Shown here: positions 24,610 through 33,600 of the stretch, in pieces
How positions within the stretch are numbered: the first letter of the stretch is position 1
How the letters are laid out: each line of letters begins with the position of its first letter
Source of the DNA: JAKPBU01 sp964425695
GTDB taxonomy: Bacteria; Pseudomonadota; Gammaproteobacteria; Xanthomonadales; Xanthomonadaceae
Direction: 5' to 3'
Assembly (NCBI GenBank): GCA_964425695.1
Contig: CAYRNF010000006.1
Coordinates: 62,001-126,000, forward strand
DNA length: 64,000 nt
Translations under genes and position numbers: made by a program
The notes under the pieces: generated by a model
Database searches by the model: none
Told to the model about the DNA's origin: nothing
The model's input: only the letters and a program-made list of their open reading frames with translations

Positions 24610-25168
24610 GTTCCCCACGCCGCTCGCGGTCGCCACCGCGCTGGTGGCCACGCTCGCCACTGCGCCGGCGCGCGCCGCCGACTACGTGCAGGCGCCGGGC
24701 TCCACGCTCGCCTTCGCAAGCAAGTACGACGGCGAGGTGTTCACCGGCAGCTTTCCCGGCTTCGAGACCCGGCTGAGCTTCGATCCGGCGCGCCTTGCGG
24801 CCGCGAAGCTCGACGTGGCGATCCCCCTGGCCGGGGCCAGGACCGGCAACGCCGACCGCGACAGCACCCTGCAGGGCGCCGAGTTCTTCGACGTGGGCCG
24901 GTTCGCGCGCGCGCGCTACACCGCCACCGCGTTCCGCAGCCTGGGTGGCAACCGCTACGCGGCCGACGGCACGCTGGAACTGCGCGGCGTGCGCAAGCCG
25001 GTCACGCTGACCTTCACCTGGACGCCGGGCCCGCGGCCGCTGCTGGTCGGCAAGGCCACGGTGAAGCGCCTCGACTTCGGCGTGGGCGCAGGCGACTGGG
25101 CCGATACCGCCAGCATTCCCAACGAAGTGGCCATCAGCACGCGCGTGGTGCTGTCGCCCGCGCCTTGA
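24599..25168 (+). CDS. YceI-family periplasmic protein
   Basis: A 189-residue second YceI protein with a signal peptide ending ARAADYV. The domain runs from VQAPGSTLAFASKYDGEVFTGSFPGFETRLSFDPA through STLQGAEFFDVGRFARARYTATAF to LELRGVRKPVTLTFTW and KRLDFGVGAGDWADTASIPNEVAISTRVVL. It lacks the acidic tail of the first copy and is only distantly similar to it, so this is not a recent duplication. The ATG at 24599 has an upstream GGAG and overlaps the cytochrome gene by 11 bases. Confidence 0.9.
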   Translation: MSTRFPTPLAVATALVATLATAPARAADYVQAPGSTLAFASKYDGEVFTGSFPGFETRLSFDPARLAAAKLDVAIPLAGARTGNADRDSTLQGAEFFDVGRFARARYTATAFRSLGGNRYAADGTLELRGVRKPVTLTFTWTPGPRPLLVGKATVKRLDFGVGAGDWADTASIPNEVAISTRVVLSPAP

Positions 25169-25200
25169 GGCGCAGCGACGGCCCGTGCACGGCGCCCGCC

Positions 25201-25206
25201 TAGAAT
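25201..25206 (+). promoter_or_regulatory. -10-like hexamer of the first GTPase gene (leaderless start)
   Basis: TAGAAT ends six bases before the ATG at 25213; no ribosome site is present. Confidence 0.5.
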
Positions 25207-25212
25207 CCCGGC

Positions 25213-26691
25213 ATGGCGCCGACCGCCCGCAAGTCGCAACCCGCACGCTGGATCGTCGCCGCACTGGTCGTGCTGGTGGCGGCAGCACTCGCCTACCTGC
25301 TGGTCGGCGCCACCGACACCGCGCTCACCGTGTGGAACAGGCTGCGCGACGCGCCGCAGTGGCTGCGCGTCGGGTTCCTGGGCGCGCTGGGCGTGCTCGG
25401 GCTGCTGGCCGGCTGGGCGGTGTGGCGGCTGCTGCATCCGGGCGCGGCGCGCACGCCGGTGGCCGAACCCATCGACCGCGCACGCATCGAGGCGCGCGCC
25501 GCGGCGCTGCCCGCCGAGGATCCCACCGCCGCGCTGCTGCGCGAGGAGTTGCGCCACAGCGACGCGCGACGCGATGCGCGGCGCCTGTACGTGGCGCTGT
25601 TCGGCGACATCAGCGCGGGCAAGAGCGCATTGATGTCCGCGCTCAGCGGCCGCGCCGTCGCCAGCCATGTCGTCGGCGGCACCACGCGCGAGGTCGCGCA
25701 CGCCGACGTGGTGCTCGATGACGGCCTGGCGCTCGACCTGGCCGACGTGCCCGGCACCAACGAGGTGGACGGCGACGCATGGGCGCGCATCGCCCGGGCC
25801 GAAGCCGCGCGTGCCCACGCCCTGGTCTACGTCAGCGACGGCGAACCCACGCGCGCGCAGGACGCCGACCTGCGTCGCATCGGCCGCTTCGGGAAGCCGC
25901 TGCTGCTGGCGCTGAACAAGGCCGACCGCTACCGCGACGACGAGCTGGCCGTGTTGCTGCCGCGGCTGCGCGAGCGCTACGCCCGCGTGGCCATGGCGGT
26001 GCTGCCGATCCAGGCCGGCGGCACCGAGCGCCTGCGCGCCGCCGATGGCAGCGAGGTCGAACGCCCGCGCACACCGCAGCTGCAGCCGCTGCTGCAGCAG
26101 CTGCGCGCCATCGCCGCGCACGACCCGGCGCAGTTCGAACCCGCCCGCGAGCAGGCGGTGCTGGCCCAGGCCGACGAGACGCTGTCGGCGCGCGAAGCCG
26201 AGCTGCGCACGCAGCGCGCCGACGCCTGCGTGCGCAAGTACACGCGGCGCGCGGTGGTCGGTGCCCTGGCCGCGGTGGCGCCGGGCACCGACCTGATTAT
26301 CCAGGGCGCGCTGGCCACCGCGATGGTGCGCGAGCTGGCTGGCATCCATGGCCTGCGCGTGCGCGACGTGGACATCGACGGGCTGATCGACAACGTGGGC
26401 GGGATCGCACGCACCACCGCGTCGGTGACGCTCGCCATTGCCGGCAACGCGCTCAAGGCCTTTCCCGGCCTGGGCACCGTGGGCGGCGGGCTGGTGCATG
26501 CGGTGGCCTACGGGCTGGTGTTCGATAGCCTGGGCCGCGCGGTGAGCGCCACGCTGGCGCAGGCCAACGCGCTGGACCGCAAGGCCACGCTGGATGCGTT
26601 CGAAGCGCAGCTGCAGCGCCCGGGTCGCGAACGCCTGGCGATGCTGGTGGGGATCGCGCGCGACGCGCTGCAGGACCGCTCCCATGCATGA
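25213..26691 (+). CDS. Membrane-anchored GTPase, YcjF/DUF697-like
   Basis: A 492-residue GTPase with two N-terminal transmembrane helices (about 13-31 and 52-74). G1 is GDISAGKS at residues 131-138, the switch Thr lies in GGTTREV, G3 is DVPGTNE, and G4 NKAD. The C-terminal part (CVRKYTRRAVVGALAAVAPGTDLIIQGALATAMVRELAGIHG) resembles DUF697 of YcjF/Era-like GTPases, which fold back to membranes. Function unknown. The message looks leaderless. It is followed 66 bases downstream by a second GTPase, so a two-GTPase module is likely. Confidence 0.85.
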   Translation: MAPTARKSQPARWIVAALVVLVAAALAYLLVGATDTALTVWNRLRDAPQWLRVGFLGALGVLGLLAGWAVWRLLHPGAARTPVAEPIDRARIEARAAALPAEDPTAALLREELRHSDARRDARRLYVALFGDISAGKSALMSALSGRAVASHVVGGTTREVAHADVVLDDGLALDLADVPGTNEVDGDAWARIARAEAARAHALVYVSDGEPTRAQDADLRRIGRFGKPLLLALNKADRYRDDELAVLLPRLRERYARVAMAVLPIQAGGTERLRAADGSEVERPRTPQLQPLLQQLRAIAAHDPAQFEPAREQAVLAQADETLSAREAELRTQRADACVRKYTRRAVVGALAAVAPGTDLIIQGALATAMVRELAGIHGLRVRDVDIDGLIDNVGGIARTTASVTLAIAGNALKAFPGLGTVGGGLVHAVAYGLVFDSLGRAVSATLAQANALDRKATLDAFEAQLQRPGRERLAMLVGIARDALQDRSHA

Positions 26692-26757
26692 CGCGGCCAC
26701 GCCGGGCGCGGGCGCACGCGCGCAGGACCCGCGCGCCACGTCGCACAGGCGTCGCGC

Positions 26758-28149
26758 GTGAGCCTGCGCAACGACGCCGACGGCTGGATGCGCTGGCTGC
26801 GCCAGCTGGTGCGTCCGCCCCTGCCGGACGCCGCGCAGGGCGAGCGCGCGCGCAGCGCAGGCCACGACCACCTGGCGCGCGCCTCCGACAGCCTGCGCGA
26901 CCTGCTGTCCGATCCCACCATCCCGGCGGGCGTGCGCGACGCGCTGCGCGCCGACCACGCGGAGATAGAAGCGCTGCTGGACAAGCTGGACAAGCAGCAG
27001 CTGCACATCGCCGTGTTCGGCCGGGTCAGCGTTGGCAAGTCGGCGGTGCTCAACGCGCTGGCCGGGCGCGACCTGTTCGAGGTTGGCGTCCTGCACGGCA
27101 CCACCACCACGGCGCACCGGCGCGAATGGGACGGCGTGGCGGCCGACGACACCGCGCTGGGGCCGATGCTGCTGATCGACACGCCCGGCATCGACGAGCT
27201 CGATGGCGAGCAGCGCGAGCGCATCGCACGCGAGGTGGCGCAGCGCGCCGACCTGCTGGTCTTCGTGGTGGACGGCGACATGACCGCGGTGGAGCACGAC
27301 GCGCTGCGCGCCGTCGCGGTGGCCGGGCGCCCCACCCTGCTGGCCCTGAACAAGGCCGACCGCTACACCGGCGCCGAGCTCGATGCGCTGCTGGCGCGCC
27401 TGCGCGCGCATGCCACCGGGCGCGTACGCGCGCAGAACGTGCTGGCGGTGATGGCCAACCCCGCGCCGGAGCGGGTGCTCGCCGCCGACCCGGCGGGCAA
27501 CGAGCGCGTGGTGGAGCGCGAGCGCGACGCGGACGTATCGGAACTGCGCCGGCGCATCCTGGACCTGGCGCGCAGCGAAGGCCGCACGTTCGCCGCGCTC
27601 AATGCCGCCTTCGCCGCCGGACACCTGAGCGATGCGATCAGCCAACGCCTGGTCGCCGTGCGCCGCGAGGCGGCCGAGAAGGTCATCCATGCGTACTGCC
27701 TGGCCAAGGGCGTCGCAGTCGCGCTGAACCCGGTGCCGGCCGCGGACCTGTTCGCCGCGGCCGCGCTGGACATCGCCCTGGTGATGCACCTGGGGCGCGT
27801 GTACGGCATGGATCCCACGAAGGTCGAGGCCACCGAACTGCTCAAGGTGATCCTGGCGCAGGTGGCGGCGCTAATGGGCGCCGTGTGGGGCGTGCACCTG
27901 GTGGCGTCCGCGCTGAAGCTCGGCACGGCCGGCTTCAGCACCGTGGCCACGGCCGGCATCCAGGGCGCGCTGGCGTGGTACGCCACGCTGGTGGTGGGTC
28001 GCTCGGCCGAGCGCTGGTACGCGCAGGGCAAGAGCTGGGGCGCGCGCGGACCCAAGCAGGTGGTGCGCGAGATCGTGGATTCGCTGGATCGTGATTCGGT
28101 GCTGCGCGAAGCCCGCGACGAAATCCTGGCGCGCCTGCGCACCCCCTGA
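26758..28149 (+). CDS. Soluble GTPase with DUF697-like tail
   Basis: A 463-residue protein with a helical N-terminal region, then a dynamin/Era-like G domain: G1 GRVSVGKS (residues 88-95), GTTTTAHRREW with the switch Thr, G3 DTPGIDE and G4 NKAD. The C-terminal third has long hydrophobic helices (FAAAALDIALVMHLGRVYG and ILAQVAALMGAVWGVHLVAS) resembling DUF697. It starts at a GTG, 66 bases after the first GTPase. Both genes share the G-domain plus hydrophobic-tail plan but differ strongly in sequence. A role in membrane or envelope organisation is an inference. Confidence 0.83.
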   Translation: MSLRNDADGWMRWLRQLVRPPLPDAAQGERARSAGHDHLARASDSLRDLLSDPTIPAGVRDALRADHAEIEALLDKLDKQQLHIAVFGRVSVGKSAVLNALAGRDLFEVGVLHGTTTTAHRREWDGVAADDTALGPMLLIDTPGIDELDGEQRERIAREVAQRADLLVFVVDGDMTAVEHDALRAVAVAGRPTLLALNKADRYTGAELDALLARLRAHATGRVRAQNVLAVMANPAPERVLAADPAGNERVVERERDADVSELRRRILDLARSEGRTFAALNAAFAAGHLSDAISQRLVAVRREAAEKVIHAYCLAKGVAVALNPVPAADLFAAAALDIALVMHLGRVYGMDPTKVEATELLKVILAQVAALMGAVWGVHLVASALKLGTAGFSTVATAGIQGALAWYATLVVGRSAERWYAQGKSWGARGPKQVVREIVDSLDRDSVLREARDEILARLRTP

Positions 28150-28161
28150 CATCCACCCCTC

Positions 28162-28234
28162 GGAGCGGCTTCGACCGCGACCGTGCTCGCGCTCGAATCC
28201 GGACCGGCCGGTTCGCAGCGGAAGCCGCTCCTAC
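28162..28234. repeat. Dimeric GTAG-headed REP-like element
   Basis: GGAGCGGCTTC at 28162-28172 and its reverse complement at 28221-28231 flank a 48-base interior. Minus-strand reading of the right arm starts GTAGGAGCGGCTTC, the head typical of the GTAG REP family described in Stenotrophomonas. It sits between a GTPase gene and the convergent glutaredoxin gene. Confidence 0.75.
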
Positions 28235-28249
28235 GACGCCAGCGGGATG

Positions 28250-28480
28250 TCAGCCGCGGGCTGCGAAGGCGCGCAGCGATGCCGCGTCGAAAGGCCAGTC
28301 CAGTTCCGCGCCGGTCGCCGTATCGCGCAGCACCGGCACGCGCGCGCCGTAGCGCGCTTCCAGCGCTGCGTCGTCGTCGATCCACACGCTCTGGAAATCG
28401 GGCACGCGCGCAGCCGCGAGCGCGGCCAGTGCCTGGTCGCACAGCGGGCAGTCGTCGCGCTGGTACAGGATCAGGGCCAT
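28250..28480 (-). CDS. Glutaredoxin-like protein (DUF836 type)
   Basis: A 76-residue thioredoxin-fold protein starting MALILYQRDDCPLCDQALAAL, with the redox pair CPLC at residues 11-14, and the cis-Pro region YGARVPVLRD. Such short glutaredoxin-family proteins reduce or sense thiols in the cytosol; the partner is unknown. It is divergent from the small lipoprotein gene. Confidence 0.85.
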   Translation of the reverse strand: MALILYQRDDCPLCDQALAALAAARVPDFQSVWIDDDAALEARYGARVPVLRDTATGAELDWPFDAASLRAFAARG

Positions 28481-28539
28481 ACAGCAGCGTATTGGGGAGT
28501 CCGTCCCTAGGATACGTGCGGACCCCGGGGAGACACGCC

Positions 28540-28938
28540 ATGCGACCTGCCCGCCGCGCCGCCGTGCTGCGCGTGCCCACCAGCCTGACGCTGGCCTGCA
28601 TGGCAACCGCCTGCGCTTCCGTGGCCGGGCCCACGCTTGGTGCGGCGTGCGCGGTGGACGAAACCGCCCTGCTCGGTGGTTGGCGCCATGCGCGCGGTGC
28701 CGGTTCCTTCGAGGTGTTCGCACTGGAACACGACGGCGAAACACGCAGGTTCAGCGCGTGGCTGCACGAGCGACCCGAATCCAGCGGCCAGTGGTCCTTC
28801 GACCCCGTCGCTTGCCGCCTGCGCGTGACCACGGCGGGCAACATGGGCTGGGATTACCATGTGGCACTCGACGGCGATGTCCTGACCCTGCAAGAGGCGC
28901 AGGACGCTCCCGCTTCCTACCGGCGCGTTCCCGACTGA
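28540..28938 (+). CDS. Small lipoprotein, lipocalin-like, unknown function
   Basis: A 132-residue protein with a signal sequence and lipobox-like ATAC (MATACAS). The mature part TALLGGWRHARGAGSFEVFALEHDGETRRFSAWLHERPE and WSFDPVACRLRVTT has the alternating strands of a small beta-barrel and two further Cys residues. I do not recognise a named family. GGGGAG lies eight bases before the ATG, and TAGGAT at 28508-28513 may be its -10. It precedes sdaA by 46 bases in the same direction. Confidence 0.7.
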   Translation: MRPARRAAVLRVPTSLTLACMATACASVAGPTLGAACAVDETALLGGWRHARGAGSFEVFALEHDGETRRFSAWLHERPESSGQWSFDPVACRLRVTTAGNMGWDYHVALDGDVLTLQEAQDAPASYRRVPD

Positions 28939-28984
28939 CCGTCGCCGCACCGCGCCCGCCTATTCGGATCCCAGACCACACGCC

Positions 28985-30367
28985 ATGGCCGTCAGCACCT
29001 TCGACCTGTTCAAGATCGGCATCGGGCCCAGCTCCTCGCACACCGTGGGCCCCATGCGCGCCGCGGCGCGCTTCGTCGAGCGCTGGCTGGTGGAACCCGG
29101 TCGCCTGCAGACCGTCGCGCGCGTGCGCGCCGAGGTGTTCGGCTCGCTGGCGCTGACCGGGCGCGGCCACGGCACCGACAAGGCCGTGCTGATGGGCCTG
29201 GAAGGCCACTGGCCCAACCTGATCGACCCCGACGTGATTCCCGAGGCGCTCGCACGGATCCGCGGCGACAAGCGCATCCGCCTGAACGGGACGCACGAAA
29301 TCGCCTTCGACGAAAAGCGCGACCTGGCCATGAACAAACGCCAGAAGCTGCCGTACCACACCAACGGCATGCGCTTCACCGCGTACGACGCCGACGGCAA
29401 CCAGATCGCCACGCGCGATTACTACTCCGTGGGCGGCGGCTTCGTGGTCAACCAGGACGAGGCGGCCGAAGACCGCATCGTCGCCGACACCACCGCGCTG
29501 CCGCACCCGTTCCACAGCGGCGACGAACTGCTGGCGCAGGCCGCGCGCAGCGGGCTGTCGATCGCCGCCATGATGTTCGAGAACGAGCAGGCCTGGCGCA
29601 GCGCGGAACAGGTGCGGGAAGGGCTGCGCGAGATCTGGCGCGCCATGCAGGGCTGCGTGGATCGCGGCATCCGCGAAACGGGCACCCTCCCCGGCGGCCT
29701 GCACGTGACGCGCCGCGCGCCGGCGCTGTACGCGGAGCTGTCCTCGCGTCCGGAAGCGGCCATGCGCGATCCGCTCACGGTGCTCGACTGGGTGAACCTG
29801 TACGCGCTGGCGGTGAACGAGGAAAACGCCGCCGGCGGCCGCGTGGTCACCGCGCCCACCAACGGCGCGGCCGGCATCATTCCGGCGGTGCTGCGGTACT
29901 ACGACCGGTTCATTCCCGGCGCCAGCGAGCAGGGCGTGTTCGATTTCCTGCTCACCGCTTCGGCCATCGGCATCCTCTACAAGGAAAACGCCAGCATCAG
30001 CGGCGCCGAAGTGGGCTGCCAGGGCGAGGTGGGCGTGGCCTGTTCGATGGCCGCTGGCGGCCTGGTGGCCGCGCTGGGCGGCACGCCGGGGCAGATCGAG
30101 AACGCGGCCGAAATCGGCATGGAGCACAACCTGGGCCTGACCTGCGATCCGATCGGCGGCCTGGTGCAGATCCCGTGCATCGAACGCAATGCGATGGGCG
30201 CGGTGAAGGCCATCAACGCCAGCCGCATGGCGATGCGCGGAGACGGCAAGCACAAGGTCAGCCTGGACAAGGTCATCAAGACCATGCGCGACACCGGCCG
30301 CGACATGCAGGACAAGTACAAAGAAACCAGCCGCGGCGGGCTGGCGGTGAACGTCATCGAGTGCTGA
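28985..30367 (+). CDS. sdaA: L-serine dehydratase (L-serine ammonia-lyase)
   Basis: Iron-sulfur enzyme that deaminates L-serine to pyruvate and ammonia. 460 residues, the single-chain type with beta then alpha domain. Seen: TFDLFKIGIGPSSSHTVGPMRAA at the N terminus, VVTAPTNGAAGIIPAVLRYY, and the cluster Cys residues in EVGCQGEVGVACSMAAGG and the C-terminal LTCDPIGGLVQIPCIERNAMGAVKAINAS. Length and both halves are complete. Confidence 0.97.
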   Translation: MAVSTFDLFKIGIGPSSSHTVGPMRAAARFVERWLVEPGRLQTVARVRAEVFGSLALTGRGHGTDKAVLMGLEGHWPNLIDPDVIPEALARIRGDKRIRLNGTHEIAFDEKRDLAMNKRQKLPYHTNGMRFTAYDADGNQIATRDYYSVGGGFVVNQDEAAEDRIVADTTALPHPFHSGDELLAQAARSGLSIAAMMFENEQAWRSAEQVREGLREIWRAMQGCVDRGIRETGTLPGGLHVTRRAPALYAELSSRPEAAMRDPLTVLDWVNLYALAVNEENAAGGRVVTAPTNGAAGIIPAVLRYYDRFIPGASEQGVFDFLLTASAIGILYKENASISGAEVGCQGEVGVACSMAAGGLVAALGGTPGQIENAAEIGMEHNLGLTCDPIGGLVQIPCIERNAMGAVKAINASRMAMRGDGKHKVSLDKVIKTMRDTGRDMQDKYKETSRGGLAVNVIEC

Positions 30368-30387
30368 TGCCGGGCCTGCGTGCAGGA

Positions 30388-30408
30388 GGGGCTTCGGCCG
30401 CGAGCCCC
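30388..30408. terminator. Hairpin after sdaA, REP-like
   Basis: GGGGCT-TCGGCCGCG-AGCCCC. The neighbouring GCAGGAGGGGCTTC resembles the GTAG REP head. It may end the sdaA message. The rest of 30409-30595 holds no gene. Confidence 0.4.
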
Positions 30409-30595
30409 GGCACCCGGCCGATGCACGGCCAAGCCGTCCGCACGCGCCGCGCCACCCCGGCGCGGCCCGCGCAAGCCACCGCTGCGGGGGGCGCGCACTG
30501 CGTCGATATACGCACCCGAACTGGACGCAGCGCGTCCATCTGCGGACGCGTTGCGGCGCGGGGCTGAACGAAAACGGCACGCCGCGGCGGGAGTC

Positions 30596-30623
30596 TTGGA
30601 AGCGGCCAAGGGAGCGATACACT
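30596..30623 (+). promoter_or_regulatory. Promoter of the propeller diguanylate cyclase
   Basis: -35 TTGGAA (30596-30601), 16-base spacer, -10 TACACT (30618-30623). The start codon lies 33 bases further on, behind GGGGGA. Confidence 0.5.
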
Positions 30624-30655
30624 CCAGCCCGGACGGGGACGTTTGGGGGAACGTC

Positions 30656-33600
30656 TTGGTTGCGAAACGTCTGTTCCTGCGCATGCTGCTTGCGGTGACG
30701 ATGGCGTCGACCGCCGCGTTGGCGTGGGCGCTGGATCCGCACAAGTCCTTCGAGCATTACGTCCGCAACGCCTGGTCGATCGCCGACGGGCTGCCGCAGA
30801 TCAGCGCGCTGGCGCTCGCGCAGGGCGCGGACGGCTACCTGTGGGTCGGCACGCAGTCCGGCCTTGCGCGATTCGACGGCGTGCGCTTCACCACGTTCAC
30901 GCCCGAGTCCGAACCGGCGATCCCGGGCCTGTTCGTCCGCAGCCTGCTGGCCGACCGCGCCGGCAATCTGTGGGTGGGCACGTACAAGGGACTGGCGCTG
31001 TATCGCGACGGCCGGTTCACCGCCGTGCCCGCGGCCGAGCGCACGCGCTTCCCCGCACTGGATGTCGCCGAACTGGCCGCGCGCCGCAACGGCGAAGTGA
31101 TCGCCGCCACGTCCGATGGCCTGTTCCGGGTCGCGTCCGGGCGCCTGCATGCGATCGGCGGCCCCGCACCGGCGCATGGCCTGACGGTGGAGGGCGACGC
31201 GCTGTGGGTCGGCACGGTGGGCGCGGTGGAACGGCTGGGGGACGGCCAGCGCGACCGCATTCCGCTGCCCGCCTCCGCGGCCAGCGCCACGGTCAACCGC
31301 ATCGCACTGGTGGACGGCACGCCGTGGATCGGCACGTCGCAGGGCCTGTTCCGCCGCGAAGGCGATGCGTGGGTGCCGGTCCGCGCGCATCCGGCGGTGG
31401 ACGGCGTTCCGGTCTCCGCCATGCTGACCGACCGCGCGGGCAATACGTGGATCGCCTGCAACGCGGGGCTTGCGCGCTTCCGTGGCGACGCGTTCGTGGA
31501 GTTTGTGCCCGACAACAACCCGCGTTCGCTCCAGCAGATGATTTCCATGCTGGAAGACCGCGAGGGCAACCTGTGGCTGGGCAGCCAGCTGGAGGGCGTG
31601 GCGCGGCTGTGGAACGGCTGGACGCGGCGCTACAGCGAAGGCGCGGGACTGCACGACCCGATCGTGTGGTCGGTGGCCGCCGATCCGGACCGCGACCGGT
31701 TCTGGGTCGGCACCAACGACGGCCTTGCCCTGCTCGAGAACGGACGCTACAGCCGCGTGGTGCCTGGCAACGCGCTGCCGCACCCGCACGCCTACAACCT
31801 GCTGGCCGAACGCGACGCGGTGTGGATCGGCACGCGCAGCGGGCTTGCGCTGTGGCGTGACGGGCGCCTGGGGATCCCCGCCTGGGCCGGGCCGCTGGCC
31901 GCGGCGCAGATCAACGGCTTCGCGCGCGCCGCGGACGGATCGCTGTGGATCACCTCGGGCGCGGGCCTGTTCCAGCTGGTGCAGGGCCGGCTGCGCCGTT
32001 TCGGCGAGGCGCAGGGCCTGCGCGATCCGCGCGTGCGCGTGCTGCGCTTCACCGGCGCGGACCGGATGCTGCTGGGCACGCAGGATGGCCTGTACGAGCT
32101 GCGCGATGGCCGCGCGCGCGCGCTGGGCCTGGACCGCGGCCTGCCGCCGCACCTGGACGTGACCGCCATCGACGTGCTGCCCGACGGGCGCATCGTGATC
32201 GGCACGCTCGGCGACAGGAGCTTCATCGAAGCCGGTGGCGTGTGGCATCCGCTGGGCGCAGCGCAGGGGCTGCCGGGCAACTCGCCATTCTTCATCGCCC
32301 ATGACGACCGCGCGCTATGGCTCGTGGGGATCCGCGGCATCGCACGCGTGCCGTTGGCCGGTCTGCCCACCGACGCCACGCCGCGCGCGCGGATCGCCGG
32401 CGAGATGGTGCTGAACGATCGCGGCGACGCCAACGCCGGCCAGCAGGGCTATTGCTGCAACGGCGCGGGCATGTCCAAGGGCCTGATGCGCGACGGCGTG
32501 ATCTGGGCACCGTCGCGCGACGGGCTGGTGGCCCTGGACACACGCGCGATCGTGCCCAACCCGCTGCCGCCGACCTTGAAGATCGAACGCCTGCGCACGG
32601 CGCGCGGCTGGCAACCCGCGCCACGCGCAGGCGAGGTGCTGTCGCTGGCGGCCGGCGTGCGCGACATCGGCGTGGACTTCACTGCCCTGAGTTTCCAGGA
32701 CCCGCGCAGCGTGCAGTTGCGCTACCGGTTGATCGGCTACGACCCGCAGTGGCACGCGGTCGAGGACACCCGGCGCCGCAGCGCCAACTACACCAACCTG
32801 CCGCCCGGCGATTACGCCTTTGCGGTCATCGGTGCCAACAACGCCGGCGTGTGGAGCAACAAGCCGGCCATCCTGCGCTTCGCCATCGCCCCGTACTTCC
32901 ACGAGACATGGCGCTTCAAGCTGCTGCTGGCGGCGCTGCTGGCCGCGGTGGTCTACGCCGGCTATCGCTACCAGGGACATCGCCATGCACGCCGGCAGCG
33001 GATCCTGGAAACGGAGGTACAGGCGCGCACCGCGGAGCTCAACGCCGCCAACGCGCGGCTGGAGCAGGCCAGCCAGACCGACCCCCTCACCGGCGTGCGC
33101 AACCGGCGCTACCTGGCCAACCAGATCCCCGCGGACCTGGCGTATTACGACCGCGAAGCCAGCCGCAGCGGCGAGCCCGCGCACCTGGTCGTGTTCGCCC
33201 TGGTCGACATCGACCACTTCAAGCGGGTCAACGACAGCTACGGGCATCGCGCGGGCGACCAGGTGCTGCAGCAGTTCGCGCAGGTGCTGGGCGGCCTGGT
33301 GCGCACGGGCGACTATCTGGCGCGCTGGGGTGGCGAGGAGTTCCTGCTGGTGTTCCGTCCCATGCACAGCCGCCACGTGTCGATGATCGGCGACCGCATC
33401 CGCTCCGCAGTGGCGGCCCATGCCTTCGGCGTCGAAGGCGGCACGCTGCGGCTCACGTGTTCGGTCGGGCTCGCCGGCTATCCCATGCCGCAGCTCGATC
33501 CGCAGCCCGGCTGGGAGCGCATGGTGGACCTGGCCGACGCCGCGCTGTACTGGGTCAAGCGCCACGGTCGCGACGGCTGGGCGCGCCTGGAACCGGCACC

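Noticed and set aside
24955..27789. A 944-codon minus-strand open frame over the YceI and GTPase genes
   Set aside because: The plus strand encodes complete G domains in this interval; the antisense frame has no motif.
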